Assembly (NCBI GenBank): GCA_017569305.1
Contig: CP069418.1
Coordinates: forward strand, 3,038,001 to 3,102,000
Length of the DNA: 64,000 nt
Origin: Clostridiales bacterium FE2011
Lineage (GTDB): Bacteria > Bacillota > Clostridia > Christensenellales > Aristaeellaceae
Reading direction: 5' to 3'
In this document: positions 49,895 through 58,291 of the stretch, piece by piece
Position numbering within the stretch: the first letter of the stretch is position 1
Layout: each line of letters opens with the position of its first letter
The notes under the pieces: generated by a model
Told to the model about the DNA's origin: nothing
Seen by the model: only the letters and a program-made list of their open reading frames with translations
The model's database searches: none
Position numbers and translations under genes: made by a program

Positions 49895-52207
49895 ATGAAG
49901 AAAAATCAGACAATCGAATTGCCTGTACTGCCCCTGAGAGGACTGATGCTCTTTCCGAACATGGTCCTTCATTTTGACGTGGGCAGAAAAAAATCCCTGG
50001 CCGCACTGGAACAGGGAATGATGGAAAAACAGCGGGTATTCCTGATCAGCCAGAAAAGTGACGATACGGAAGACCCCACATGGAAAGACCTGTGCAAGGT
50101 CGGTACCATTGCGGAAATCAAGCAGGTGATGAACCTGCCCGGAGAGAACATCCGTGTGCTCGTGGAAGGCTCAAGCCGGGGCGTGATTCTGGAAAAGCTC
50201 GGCGATGACCCCTGCATGAAAGCGGTGATCAAGGTCTGCGAGGACCGGGCTGTCCGTTCGGCAGAGGCGAAAGCGCTGCTGCGTACCGCACAGGATCTGT
50301 TTGAGGAATATGCAAGAACCTCCCAGCGTGTCAGCCAGGATACGGTGGAATCAATCCATGCCATTGAAAAAGCCGGAGAGGCGGCAGATCTTCTGGCAGC
50401 AAATGTGCTGACGAAGCGGGAAGACCGGCAGGACATCCTTGATGAGCTGAATCCGATTGCCCGCCTGGAAAAGGTCTGCTCGATCCTGATGCGTGAAACC
50501 GATATGGCTGATACGGAGAAACAGATCCAGGCCCGCATCCGGAAACAGGTGGAAAAGAACCAGAAGGATTATTATCTGCGCGAACAGATCAAGGCAATCC
50601 AGACTGAACTGGGTGACGGAGATGAAACAGATACCGCCGACTTGCGGAAGCGGCTTGCTGAGACTCCCCTGAACGATGAAGCCCGCAGCAAGTGTGAAAA
50701 AGAGCTGGACCGGCTTTCACGCATGGCGCCGGGAAGCCCGGAAAGCTCTGTCAGCCAGACATATATTGAGTGGATCCTGGATCTGCCCTGGGGAAAGGAA
50801 ACAGAAGACAATCTGGATCTGAACCGGGCAAGGGAAATCCTGAACAGGGATCATTACGGACTGGAAGATGTCAAGGAACGGATTATCGAATACCTGGCGG
50901 TCCTTCAGCTGAAAAAGGATATGAAGGGGCCGATCCTTTGCTTTGTGGGTCCTCCCGGCGTGGGTAAGACCAGCATTGTAAAAGCGATCGCTGAGGCAGT
51001 CGGCCGGAAGTTTGTCCAGGTCAGCCTGGGCGGCGTCCGGGACGAAGCGGAAATCCGGGGCCATCGCCGTACTTATATCGGCTCTATTCCTGGCCGTATT
51101 ATTGCCGGCATGAAACAGGCCGGCACCTGCAATCCCGTATTCCTGTTTGATGAAATCGACAAGATGAGCGGCGATTTCCGGGGCGATCCGGCTTCCGCCA
51201 TGCTGGAAGTGCTGGATTCAGAGCAGAACAATGCCTTCCGGGATCATTATATGGAGCTGCCCTTTGACCTGAGCAAGGTGATGTTTATCACCACAGCCAA
51301 TACAATGGAAACCATCCCCGCTCCGCTGCTGGACCGGATGGAGCTGATTGAGGTTTCCAGCTATACGGAAGAGGAAAAGCTTCAGATCCTTAAGCGCCAT
51401 CTGCTGCCGAAACAGATCCGGGAGCATGGGATGAAGCCGAACGCACTGAAGGCGGACGACAGCATCCTGAAGATGATGATTGAGGACTATACCCGTGAGG
51501 CAGGCGTACGCACACTGGAAAGAACTGCTGCCAAACTGTGCCGCAAAGCTGCTGTACGGATGCTGGATCAGGGCAAACACTCCATGACCATCTCAAAGAA
51601 AGCCCTGCGGGAAATGCTCGGCGCACCCCGGTATCTGCGGGAAGCACCGGAAAAGGAACCCCGTGTGGGAGTGGTCAATGGACTGGCATATACCAGTGTG
51701 GGCGGCGAAATGCTGGAAGTGGAGTGCACTACCATGAGCGGCAAAGGCACCCTGAAGCTGACCGGCCAGCTGGGCGACGTGATGAAGGAATCGGCAGAAG
51801 CGGCCTTTACATGGGTTCGCGCCCACAGTGAAGAGCTGGGACTGCAGAAGGATTTCTACCAGAGCATGGATATTCACATCCATGTACCGGAAGGCGCTGT
51901 GCCCAAGGACGGCCCTTCTGCCGGCGTCACGATGACCACGGCGCTGGTGAGCGCACTGACCGGTAAACCTGTGCGCCAGGACGTGGCGATGACCGGCGAG
52001 GTAACGCTGCGCGGCCGGGTGCTGCCGATCGGCGGACTAAAGGAAAAAACCATGGCTGCATACAGGGCCGGCATCCGTACGCTGGTGATTCCGGAAGAAA
52101 ACCAGAAAGACCTGGAAAAGATCCCTGAACATGTGCTGGCACAGTTTAAGGTGATCAAGGCTGCAGACGTGAAGGATGTGCTGAAGACAGCGATTGTGAA
52201 TGAATAA
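49895..52207 (+). CDS. lon: ATP-dependent protease Lon
   Basis: A 770-residue LonA protease. Residues 1-200 are the substrate-binding LAN domain ([20 protein letters not shown] start), 240-320 the coiled-coil linker, 340-580 the AAA+ domain with Walker [21 protein letters not shown] and FLFDEIDKM, and 590-770 the Ser-Lys protease with the catalytic Ser in [16 protein letters not shown] and Lys in [15 protein letters not shown]. Typical length. Start follows AGAGG. Its C-terminal codons run into the heptamer repeat before ysxC. Confidence 0.96.
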   Translation: MKKNQTIELPVLPLRGLMLFPNMVLHFDVGRKKSLAALEQGMMEKQRVFLISQKSDDTEDPTWKDLCKVGTIAEIKQVMNLPGENIRVLVEGSSRGVILEKLGDDPCMKAVIKVCEDRAVRSAEAKALLRTAQDLFEEYARTSQRVSQDTVESIHAIEKAGEAADLLAANVLTKREDRQDILDELNPIARLEKVCSILMRETDMADTEKQIQARIRKQVEKNQKDYYLREQIKAIQTELGDGDETDTADLRKRLAETPLNDEARSKCEKELDRLSRMAPGSPESSVSQTYIEWILDLPWGKETEDNLDLNRAREILNRDHYGLEDVKERIIEYLAVLQLKKDMKGPILCFVGPPGVGKTSIVKAIAEAVGRKFVQVSLGGVRDEAEIRGHRRTYIGSIPGRIIAGMKQAGTCNPVFLFDEIDKMSGDFRGDPASAMLEVLDSEQNNAFRDHYMELPFDLSKVMFITTANTMETIPAPLLDRMELIEVSSYTEEEKLQILKRHLLPKQIREHGMKPNALKADDSILKMMIEDYTREAGVRTLERTAAKLCRKAAVRMLDQGKHSMTISKKALREMLGAPRYLREAPEKEPRVGVVNGLAYTSVGGEMLEVECTTMSGKGTLKLTGQLGDVMKESAEAAFTWVRAHSEELGLQKDFYQSMDIHIHVPEGAVPKDGPSAGVTMTTALVSALTGKPVRQDVAMTGEVTLRGRVLPIGGLKEKTMAAYRAGIRTLVIPEENQKDLEKIPEHVLAQFKVIKAADVKDVLKTAIVNE

Positions 52208-52235
52208 TTCACAATTCATAATTCATAATGAATTG
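52206..52235 (+). repeat. AATTCAN heptamer tract between lon and ysxC
   Basis: AATTCAC, AATTCAT, AATTCAT and AATGAATTG follow the lon stop at 52207, overlapping the stop codon region. Confidence 0.7.
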
Positions 52236-52262
52236 ACCGGCTGGGAAAGGAGCGTGAACTAT

Positions 52263-52859
52263 ATGATGGAGATCAAAAGTGCAGAGTTCGTGACTTCCAT
52301 GGCCGATTACGGCGATTTTACCGGAAAAGGCCTGCCCCAGATTGCGGTGGCAGGAAAGAGCAATGTGGGAAAGAGTACGCTCATCAACAAGCTGTGCCGG
52401 CGGAACAAGCTGGCACGCACCAGCTCCACACCGGGTAAAACGAGGCTGCTGAATGTATTCCTGCTGAACGACGAGTTCCATCTGGTTGATCTGCCCGGAT
52501 ATGGGTTTGCAAAGGTGGATAAAAAGGAAAAACAGCGCTGGGGCCAGATGATGCAGGACTATTTCGAAAAAGCGGATGAACTGCTTCATGTGCTGTGCCT
52601 CGTGGATATCCGCCACGAACCCACAGAGGATGACAAGCAGATGAATCGATTCCTGCGGGAAATGGACATTCCGTTCTCAGTGATTGCCACCAAGGCAGAC
52701 AAGATCAGCCGCGGCGCACGGAGCAAATACCTGGCTCCGATCTGCAGGGCGCTGAGCGTCCAGCCCTGGGAAATCATCTGTTTCAGCGGGGAGGATGGTA
52801 CAGGCCGGGATGATCTGCTGAAGCTGATGGACGATATTCTTCATCCGGTTGAATCATAA
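52263..52859 (+). CDS. ysxC: Ribosome biogenesis GTPase YsxC/EngB
   Basis: A 198-residue GTPase needed for large-subunit assembly. G1 AVAGKSNVGKSTLINKL, G2 SSTPGKTRLLNVF, G3 LVDLPGYGFAKV, G4 IATKADKISRG and the C-terminal FSGEDGTG (G5 region) are all present. ATG 52263 with AAAGGAG 10 bases upstream is taken; the open frame begins earlier inside the heptamer repeat. A lon-ysxC pair is the usual Firmicute order. Confidence 0.92.
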   Translation: MMEIKSAEFVTSMADYGDFTGKGLPQIAVAGKSNVGKSTLINKLCRRNKLARTSSTPGKTRLLNVFLLNDEFHLVDLPGYGFAKVDKKEKQRWGQMMQDYFEKADELLHVLCLVDIRHEPTEDDKQMNRFLREMDIPFSVIATKADKISRGARSKYLAPICRALSVQPWEIICFSGEDGTGRDDLLKLMDDILHPVES

Positions 52860-52894
52860 GTTTACTATTTTTTGCCAAAAGTATTCTTTTCCTA

Positions 52895-52923
52895 TTGCAT
52901 ATGATGTATATGCATAGTATAAT
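52895..52923 (+). promoter_or_regulatory. Promoter with palindromic operator
   Basis: TTGCAT (52895-52900), 17 bases, TATAAT (52918-52923). TGCATAT (52896-52902) and ATATGCA (52908-52914) are perfect inverted repeats in the spacer, with GATGT between, a likely operator. It drives the leader ORF and zinc-ribbon gene. Confidence 0.6.
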
Positions 52924-53043
52924 CCATGACCGTAGATCACGAGGTGCTTTCGGCAGAAAAGTGGAGGAGAAAGCCAATTAGTGGAGAAACACTCAGTTTT
53001 TTCCTCTGTTTTTAATGTGCTGGTGTAAAAGGAGGCATCAAAA

Positions 53044-53112
53044 GTGAAAACTACGATCAACAATGTGGGAATTCGTGTCAGAATTGCCACGTTTGAGGAG
53101 GAAACAATATGA
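53044..53112 (+). CDS. Possible 22-codon leader ORF
   Basis: AAAGGAGG lies 8 bases before a GTG at 53044, opening a frame of 22 codons (MKTTINNVGIRVRIATFEEE, then TI) that ends TGA at 53110-53112. The last bases form ATGA with the start of the zinc-ribbon gene, so translation of the two would be coupled. Small size means it may have no product of its own. Confidence 0.45.
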   Translation: MKTTINNVGIRVRIATFEEETI

Positions 53113-53525
53113 ATCTGGTCAAGTGCCCCCGCTGCGACCTGAACTACATCCGGGAGGATGAAAAGTACTGCAAGGTTTGCCTGCAGGAGATGAAAGGGGA
53201 GTCCCGCTCCGAAGAGATTGAACTGTGCAGCATCTGCAATGAGGAACCGTGCCTGCCCGGAAAAGATGTATGCCTGTTCTGCCTGCGGGAAATGAACAAG
53301 AGCAACAGCGCCGATGATACCGATAACGGAACGGAAACGGAAAACGTTGATACCTCCACCATCGGTGATATGGATGCTGTCAGCGGTATGGATGAAATCA
53401 TTCCCGACGTGGAAGAGGAAGAAACGGACGAATTCGGAGAAATTGACCAGGAACTGAGCCTGGAGGACGTCCGGGAAGATGAAGAAAGAGATGCGGACGA
53501 CGACGCGGAGGAAGAAGAAAGCTGA
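53109..53525 (+). CDS. Zinc-ribbon protein with acidic C-terminal tail
   Basis: A 138-residue protein. Two zinc-ribbon-like units occur in residues 1-65: VKCPRCDLNYIREDEKYCKVC and ELCSICNEEPCLPGKDVCLFC, each with paired C-x2-C motifs. The last 70 residues are extremely acidic (EIIPDVEEEETDEFGEIDQE, EERDADDDAEEEES). The tail may mimic nucleic acid or contact a basic partner. No named family is recognised. GAGGAGG lies 6 bases upstream. Confidence 0.75.
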   Translation: MNLVKCPRCDLNYIREDEKYCKVCLQEMKGESRSEEIELCSICNEEPCLPGKDVCLFCLREMNKSNSADDTDNGTETENVDTSTIGDMDAVSGMDEIIPDVEEEETDEFGEIDQELSLEDVREDEERDADDDAEEEES

Positions 53526-53561
53526 TTTCTGCCCGTCCGTGACACAGTTAAAGGAGTAAGC

Positions 53562-54260
53562 ATGCGCCTGTTTGCCATTGGAGACCTGCACCTGCCCGGG
53601 GGAGACGATAAACCCATGGACGTGTTTGGTCCCCAGTGGGACAGGCATTTTTTGCGCATACAGGAAAACTGGCAGAAGCTGATTGAAGATGAGGATACCG
53701 TACTGATTCCGGGGGATATCAGCTGGGCGATGCAGCTTGAGGATGCCAGAGCAGATCTGGAAGCAATCGGCAGTTTGCCGGGCAGAAAGATAATCTGTAA
53801 AGGGAATCACGACTACTGGTGGAATTCCATCAGCCGTGTACGTTCTATCCTGCCTCCCTCGATAACCGCGGTGCAGCACAGCGCGGCTGACCTGGGAGAA
53901 GTGGTGGCCTGCGGTACAAGGGGATGGCTGATTCCGACAAAGGAAACACCCCTTGACGCGCAGAATGAGAAAATTTTCCTGCGCGAGGCAGAGAGGCTTC
54001 GCCTGGCCCTGGACGCCGCGAAGCATATGGCCGGCGAAAAGCCGCTGGTTGTCATGATGCATTATCCGCCGCTGCTGGAGGCAGAAACGGATACGCTTTT
54101 TACGTCAATACTGGAGGAATACCGGGTACATACAGTGGTATACGGCCATCTGCACGGAGCCGGGATACAGATTGGATATAACGGTGAGCACAACGGAATC
54201 AGATACCATCTGGTTTCCTGTGACAGCATCGGATTCTGTCCGAAAGAAATCCTCCTATAA
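53562..54260 (+). CDS. Calcineurin-like metallophosphoesterase
   Basis: A 232-residue enzyme with the complete di-metal set: RLFAIGDLHLPGGDDKPMDV, VLIPGDISWAMQLEDARADL, IICKGNHDYWWNSISRVRSI, VVMMHYPPLLEAETDTLFTS and VVYGHLHGAGIQ. This matches the serine/threonine phosphatase-like YkuE/YpbG group of uncharacterised Firmicute enzymes. AAAGGAG lies 6 bases before the ATG. It follows the zinc-ribbon gene by 36 bases in a likely operon that ends at the terminator at 54295. Confidence 0.85.
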   Translation: MRLFAIGDLHLPGGDDKPMDVFGPQWDRHFLRIQENWQKLIEDEDTVLIPGDISWAMQLEDARADLEAIGSLPGRKIICKGNHDYWWNSISRVRSILPPSITAVQHSAADLGEVVACGTRGWLIPTKETPLDAQNEKIFLREAERLRLALDAAKHMAGEKPLVVMMHYPPLLEAETDTLFTSILEEYRVHTVVYGHLHGAGIQIGYNGEHNGIRYHLVSCDSIGFCPKEILL

Positions 54261-54294
54261 AAAAATATTAATTTTTTAGTACATATTTTTCCCG

Positions 54295-54330
54295 GGACCG
54301 GGCTCCAAAATGGAGCTCGGTCCTTTTTTT
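54295..54330 (+). terminator. Strong intrinsic terminator
   Basis: GGACCGGGCTCC (54295-54306) pairs with GGAGCTCGGTCC (54312-54323), one G-T pair, followed by seven Ts. It separates the metallophosphoesterase unit from the division cluster. Confidence 0.88.
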
Positions 54331-54449
54331 ATACCAAATATTGTTGGAATGAAAAAGTACTGGCACAATCACTTTATATATATTACAAAATGATTACAAA
54401 AAGATTACAAAAACACACATTAAAAACATTGAAACAATCTGATCAGGGG

Positions 54450-54478
54450 TTGCGGAGAATCAAAACTTGTGTTAAATT
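54450..54478 (+). promoter_or_regulatory. Candidate promoter of the mraZ cluster
   Basis: TTGCGG (54450-54455), 17 bases, TAAATT (54473-54478). Downstream TGGGG (54481), GGGAA (54491) and AAAGTGG / GGGGGAAAG near 54517-54538 resemble MraZ box repeats, consistent with autoregulation known for mraZ. Confidence 0.5.
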
Positions 54479-54543
54479 TGTGGGGAAAAAGGGAAGAGAA
54501 TCCCAAAATCGAACATAAAAGTGGTAGAGAGGGGGAAAGCGTA

Positions 54544-55068
54544 GTGGATGATACCAAAAAATTGAACTCCGAAGAAAACGCTGAAACCCTTGAAAAGAAA
54601 GAAGAAAACCGTGTTAAGCGGTTTATAGGGTCTTTCAACCACAGCCTTGACAGCAAGGGACGCCTGGTGATTCCCCAGGGGTTCCGGGAAAAACTGGGTG
54701 ACACATTCTGCATTGCTCCTTCTTTCGACTTTGAATCAGTAGCGATTTATCCGACGGAAAAGTGGGAGGAGAGGAACGAGACATATGAACGGCTGGGCAA
54801 GCTGAATCCGGCGCTGAACCGGTACCTTGAACAGTTTTACGCACTGAGTTTTGATGAACAGACCTGTGACGCACAAGGCAGGGTTCTCCTGCCGGCCAAC
54901 ATCAGGCAGAAAATCCTGCATGAAGAGCGGGATATGGAAATTACCGGAGCCAATGATCATGTACGCGTAGCCGCTGTTTCCGCCAGCGGAGACGCCTGGA
55001 ACAAGTTTAAGGACGAATTGCCGCAGCTTCTGGAAATGATTGCAGGACTGGAAGCGCAGAAAGAATGA
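54544..55068 (+). CDS. mraZ: Transcriptional regulator MraZ
   Basis: A 174-residue DNA-binding protein that controls the division and wall cluster. It has two SpoVT/AbrB-like halves: RFIGSFNHSLDSKGRLVIPQ and FDEQTCDAQGRVLLPANIRQ, each with the D-x-x-G-R-x-x-x-P loop. The family is usually about 145 residues; here about 25 charged residues precede it (DDTKKLNSEENAETLEKKEE). The GTG at 54544 is taken because AGAGGGGG lies just upstream; a farther GTG at 54469 would lengthen it more. Confidence 0.88.
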   Translation: MDDTKKLNSEENAETLEKKEENRVKRFIGSFNHSLDSKGRLVIPQGFREKLGDTFCIAPSFDFESVAIYPTEKWEERNETYERLGKLNPALNRYLEQFYALSFDEQTCDAQGRVLLPANIRQKILHEERDMEITGANDHVRVAAVSASGDAWNKFKDELPQLLEMIAGLEAQKE

Positions 55069-55083
55069 AAGAGGTGAGTATGG

Positions 55084-55686
55084 ATGACTGAAATGACTGC
55101 CAGGGTCAGAAACAGGCTGCAGGACGGTATGATCAACTGGCAGGAGAAGCGGTTCCGTAAAGAGGATTTCCGTCAGCAGCAGGCAGACATACATCGGTCC
55201 AGAATGACATGTTCTGCCTCCCTCCCGTCATTCCACCAGACGCAGGACTGGACAGGCGGTATCGCTGTCTGCGGACGAAAGCCGGTGATAGAGGAAACGA
55301 AACCAGCGAGACGTGTGTTTTCTTCTGAAGGTATCCGGTGGGATGCAGCGCTGACTGCACTGATCATTGCGGGAGTACTGCTGATTGCCTTACTGCTTGC
55401 TGACATGGCGGCGATCGGAGCCACCGGACATACTGTCAACAAACTGAATGCTTCTATTGAAGAACTTGCATCTGAGAATGAATGGATCAGGGGAGAAATT
55501 GAACGGGGAAGCGACAGCGCAAGCGTATGCTCTGAAGCTGTCAAACTGAACCTGATTTCATCAAAAGGCGCAAAGACCATCCGCCTGACAGCGCCGGTCA
55601 ACGCGCAGATGACTGTTTCCACAGCAGCCCAGGCGGCAGAGAATGCCGAGCTGCAGATCAGAATGACTTCTTATGCGGGAGACTGA
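55084..55686 (+). CDS. ftsL: FtsL-like division protein
   Basis: A 200-residue single-pass protein. A basic N-terminal part of about 85 residues precedes the membrane segment (residues 89-115, WDAALTALIIAGVLLIALLL), which is followed by a short helical leucine/coiled-coil stretch (TVNKLNASIEELASENEWIR) and an Ala/Gln-rich tail. Position directly after mraZ and this topology fit FtsL/DivIC, which link the division machine in the membrane. Sequence identity in this family is low and the long N-terminus is unusual, so the name rests on position. Confidence 0.6.
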   Translation: MTEMTARVRNRLQDGMINWQEKRFRKEDFRQQQADIHRSRMTCSASLPSFHQTQDWTGGIAVCGRKPVIEETKPARRVFSSEGIRWDAALTALIIAGVLLIALLLADMAAIGATGHTVNKLNASIEELASENEWIRGEIERGSDSASVCSEAVKLNLISSKGAKTIRLTAPVNAQMTVSTAAQAAENAELQIRMTSYAGD

Positions 55687-55790
55687 ATCAGTCGGTCTCC
55701 CATTTCGCATTTCCGCCGAGTGGAAAAGAAAGCGGTTTTGTGGTAATCTTATAGCAGGCTGAACCGGCCGGAAATGAAAGGTGGACAAAC

Positions 55791-57257
55791 ATGAAACTGT
55801 GGGAATTACTGACGGAGCTTCCCTACGTGGAAGAAACCCGCGGCAATATGAATACGGAAATACGGGAACTGACATCTTCCAGCAGGGACAAGACAGACGC
55901 CGGACTGTTTTTCTGTATCGTCGGCGCGCGCTTTGACGCTCATGATTACGCATGGGAAGCGGTGGAAAACGGCTGCGTTGCCCTGATCGTTGAGCATTTT
56001 GTGGAAATGGATGTTCCGCAGGTTCTGGTAAACAACGGCCGTGCCGCGATGGCCCGCATTGCAGAGGCTTTTTACGGACATCCGTCCCGGCAGATGCGCA
56101 TGATCGGCATCACGGGCACAAAGGGAAAGACCACGACCACATACCTTCTGCAGAGCATCTGCGAAAAAGCGGGCCTGAAGTGCGGTATTATCGGATCCAC
56201 CGGCACTGTGGTTGAAGAACAGCATCTGGACAGCAAACTGACCACGCCCGATCCCATTGAGCTGCAGAAGATGCTGCGGATGATGGCGGATGAAGGCGTG
56301 AAGGTTGTGTGCATGGAAGTATCTGCGCATGCAATTGATATGAACCGCCTTGACGGCATGACTTTTGAGGTGGGCTGCTACACAAACCTGAGCCAGGATC
56401 ACCTGGACTACTTCTATACCATGGAACGGTATTTTGAAACCAAGAAGCAGTTCTTTACCAGCGGAATGGTTAAGAATGCCGCCATGAACGCGGATGACGA
56501 GACGTCTGCAAAGTTGAAGGACGGTATCTGCTGTCCCTTTATTACGTACGGAATCTGCGTGGATGCAGACGTTTTTGCCCGCGACATCGAAATTACCGAA
56601 GAAGGAGCCAAATTCAACGTACAGCTCCACGGAATGAACCAGATTGCCATCCGGATGCGGATGACCGGTATGTTTAACGTTTACAACGCGCTGGCTGCCA
56701 CCAGCTGCGCGCTGATTATGGGAATCGCGCCCGAAAAGATCAAGGCGGGCCTGGAAGCGGTAACACGCGTGCCCGGACGGATTGAAGTGCTGCAGACAGA
56801 TACACCTTACAAAGTGATCCTGGACTACAGCCATTCTCCGGATGCACTGGAAAATATCCTGAAGACTGTCCGCCAGTTTGCACGGAACCGTGTGATTGCA
56901 TTGTTCGGCTGCGGCGGCGACAGGGATAAGGGCAAGCGCCCCATGATGGGTGAGATCGGCGGACGGCTGGCAGATTATTGTATCCTGACTTCGGATAATC
57001 CCCGGACGGAAAACCCGATGGTTATTCTTGCAGCCATAGAAAAGGGAATCAAACCCACTGGAAAACCATATGAAGTGATTGAAAACCGCCGCGAGGCGAT
57101 CAGGCACGCACTGCGTATGGCAGAAGAAGGAGACGTAATCGTGCTCGCGGGTAAGGGCCATGAGACCTATCAGGAGATCATGGGCATCAAGCGGCCGTTC
57201 GACGAAAAGGTGATCGTCAGCGATCTGCTGCTTGAAATGCAGAAGGAGCAGGATTAA
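55791..57257 (+). CDS. murE: UDP-N-acetylmuramoyl-tripeptide synthetase MurE
   Basis: A 488-residue Mur ligase adding the third amino acid to the wall precursor. IGITGTKGKTTTTYLLQSIC is the ATP loop, ASAHAID... is seen as CMEVSAHAIDMNRLDG, and VILDYSHSPDALENILKTVR and LFGCGGDRDKGKRPMMGEIG follow. TSDNPRTENPM contains DNPR, the signature of enzymes that use meso-diaminopimelate. Start follows GAAAGGTGG. It is the first wall-synthesis gene after ftsL; rsmH and ftsI, normally here, are absent. Confidence 0.94.
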   Translation: MKLWELLTELPYVEETRGNMNTEIRELTSSSRDKTDAGLFFCIVGARFDAHDYAWEAVENGCVALIVEHFVEMDVPQVLVNNGRAAMARIAEAFYGHPSRQMRMIGITGTKGKTTTTYLLQSICEKAGLKCGIIGSTGTVVEEQHLDSKLTTPDPIELQKMLRMMADEGVKVVCMEVSAHAIDMNRLDGMTFEVGCYTNLSQDHLDYFYTMERYFETKKQFFTSGMVKNAAMNADDETSAKLKDGICCPFITYGICVDADVFARDIEITEEGAKFNVQLHGMNQIAIRMRMTGMFNVYNALAATSCALIMGIAPEKIKAGLEAVTRVPGRIEVLQTDTPYKVILDYSHSPDALENILKTVRQFARNRVIALFGCGGDRDKGKRPMMGEIGGRLADYCILTSDNPRTENPMVILAAIEKGIKPTGKPYEVIENRREAIRHALRMAEEGDVIVLAGKGHETYQEIMGIKRPFDEKVIVSDLLLEMQKEQD

Positions 57258-57260
57258 GGT

Positions 57261-58280
57261 ATGTATTACAGAATGATCGGAGCCGCCCTGATTGCGCTGG
57301 CTGCGGCACTCCTGATCGGACCGGGACTGATCCGATATCTGAAAAAACTGCATTTCGGCCAGACGATTTATGAACTTGGCCCCAGTCACCAGCAGAAGCA
57401 GGGAACGCCTGTAATGGGCGGCCTGATGATGGCGGCCGGTATTCTGCTGGGTTCCCTGGTTTTCCATCCCGCGGAATGGGAAGGGAAGTGGGATTTTATT
57501 TTCCCGCTGCTGGGAGTTTCTTTCCTGAGCATGGGCGTGGGCTTTGCGGATGATTATATCAAAGCCGTGAAGAAACGCCATGACGGACTGAATCCCTGGC
57601 AGAAGATTGCCGGACAGGTAATCGTTTCCCTGTTATTCAGCATATACTGCTATATTTCTCCAAAGGTTGGCAGCTCGATTATTATTCCTTTCATCGGGAC
57701 GGAATGGAATCTGGGAATTTTCTATATTCCGCTGATGACGGTGCTCGTGATCTTTATCGTGAACAGCAGCAATCTCCAAGACGGCCTGGACGGCCTGCTC
57801 GGATCTGTGACAGCTGCAGGATCCTCCGCGTGGGCTGTAATCTGTGCAATCCTGATTCTGGCTGCAAGGCTGACGGGAAAAGGGGATGCCAACGGCGCTG
57901 CAACCATCGGCGTGTTTGCCATGAGCATGGCGGGCGCCTGCCTGGGCTTCCTGCGTTACAACCGCTATCCCGCAAGAACTTTCATGGGTGATACGGGCAG
58001 CATGCTGCTTGGCGGCGGCATGGTGTCCATCGCAATGCTGCTTCGCCAGCCCCTGCTGCTTGTGCTGATCTGCTTCTGCCCCATCATGAGCAGTGTGAGC
58101 GTGATAATGCAGCGTTACTATTACAAACTGACTCACGGGAAGCGTATTTTCCTGATGAGTCCGATCCATCATCATTTTGAGAAAAAAGGATATTCTGAGA
58201 CTCGGATTGTGAGCATGTACACAGGCGTTACGCTGGTGCTGAGCCTGATTGCAGTACTTGCGGTCTGCCAGGCGTTCTGA
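57261..58280 (+). CDS. mraY: Phospho-N-acetylmuramoyl-pentapeptide transferase
   Basis: A 339-residue polytopic membrane enzyme (about ten helices) that makes lipid I from undecaprenyl phosphate. Conserved sites are QQKQGTPVMGGLMMAAGILL, GVGFADDYIKAVKKRHDGLN with the D-D pair, NSSNLQDGLDGLLGSV in place of the usual N-x-x-N-x-x-D-G-x-D-G, and ARTFMGDTGSMLLGGGMVSI, plus MSPIHHHFEKKGYSETRIVS near the end. It starts 3 bases after murE. Confidence 0.95.
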   Translation: MYYRMIGAALIALAAALLIGPGLIRYLKKLHFGQTIYELGPSHQQKQGTPVMGGLMMAAGILLGSLVFHPAEWEGKWDFIFPLLGVSFLSMGVGFADDYIKAVKKRHDGLNPWQKIAGQVIVSLLFSIYCYISPKVGSSIIIPFIGTEWNLGIFYIPLMTVLVIFIVNSSNLQDGLDGLLGSVTAAGSSAWAVICAILILAARLTGKGDANGAATIGVFAMSMAGACLGFLRYNRYPARTFMGDTGSMLLGGGMVSIAMLLRQPLLLVLICFCPIMSSVSVIMQRYYYKLTHGKRIFLMSPIHHHFEKKGYSETRIVSMYTGVTLVLSLIAVLAVCQAF

Positions 58281-58291
58281 GGAGTATCATT

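Noticed and set aside
47878..49896. Long minus-strand frame opposite clpP and clpX
   Set aside because: Antisense of two highly conserved genes; no start signals.
55806..57581. Minus-strand frame of 591 codons opposite murE
   Set aside because: Antisense shadow with His/Cys-rich composition caused by codon bias on the coding strand.
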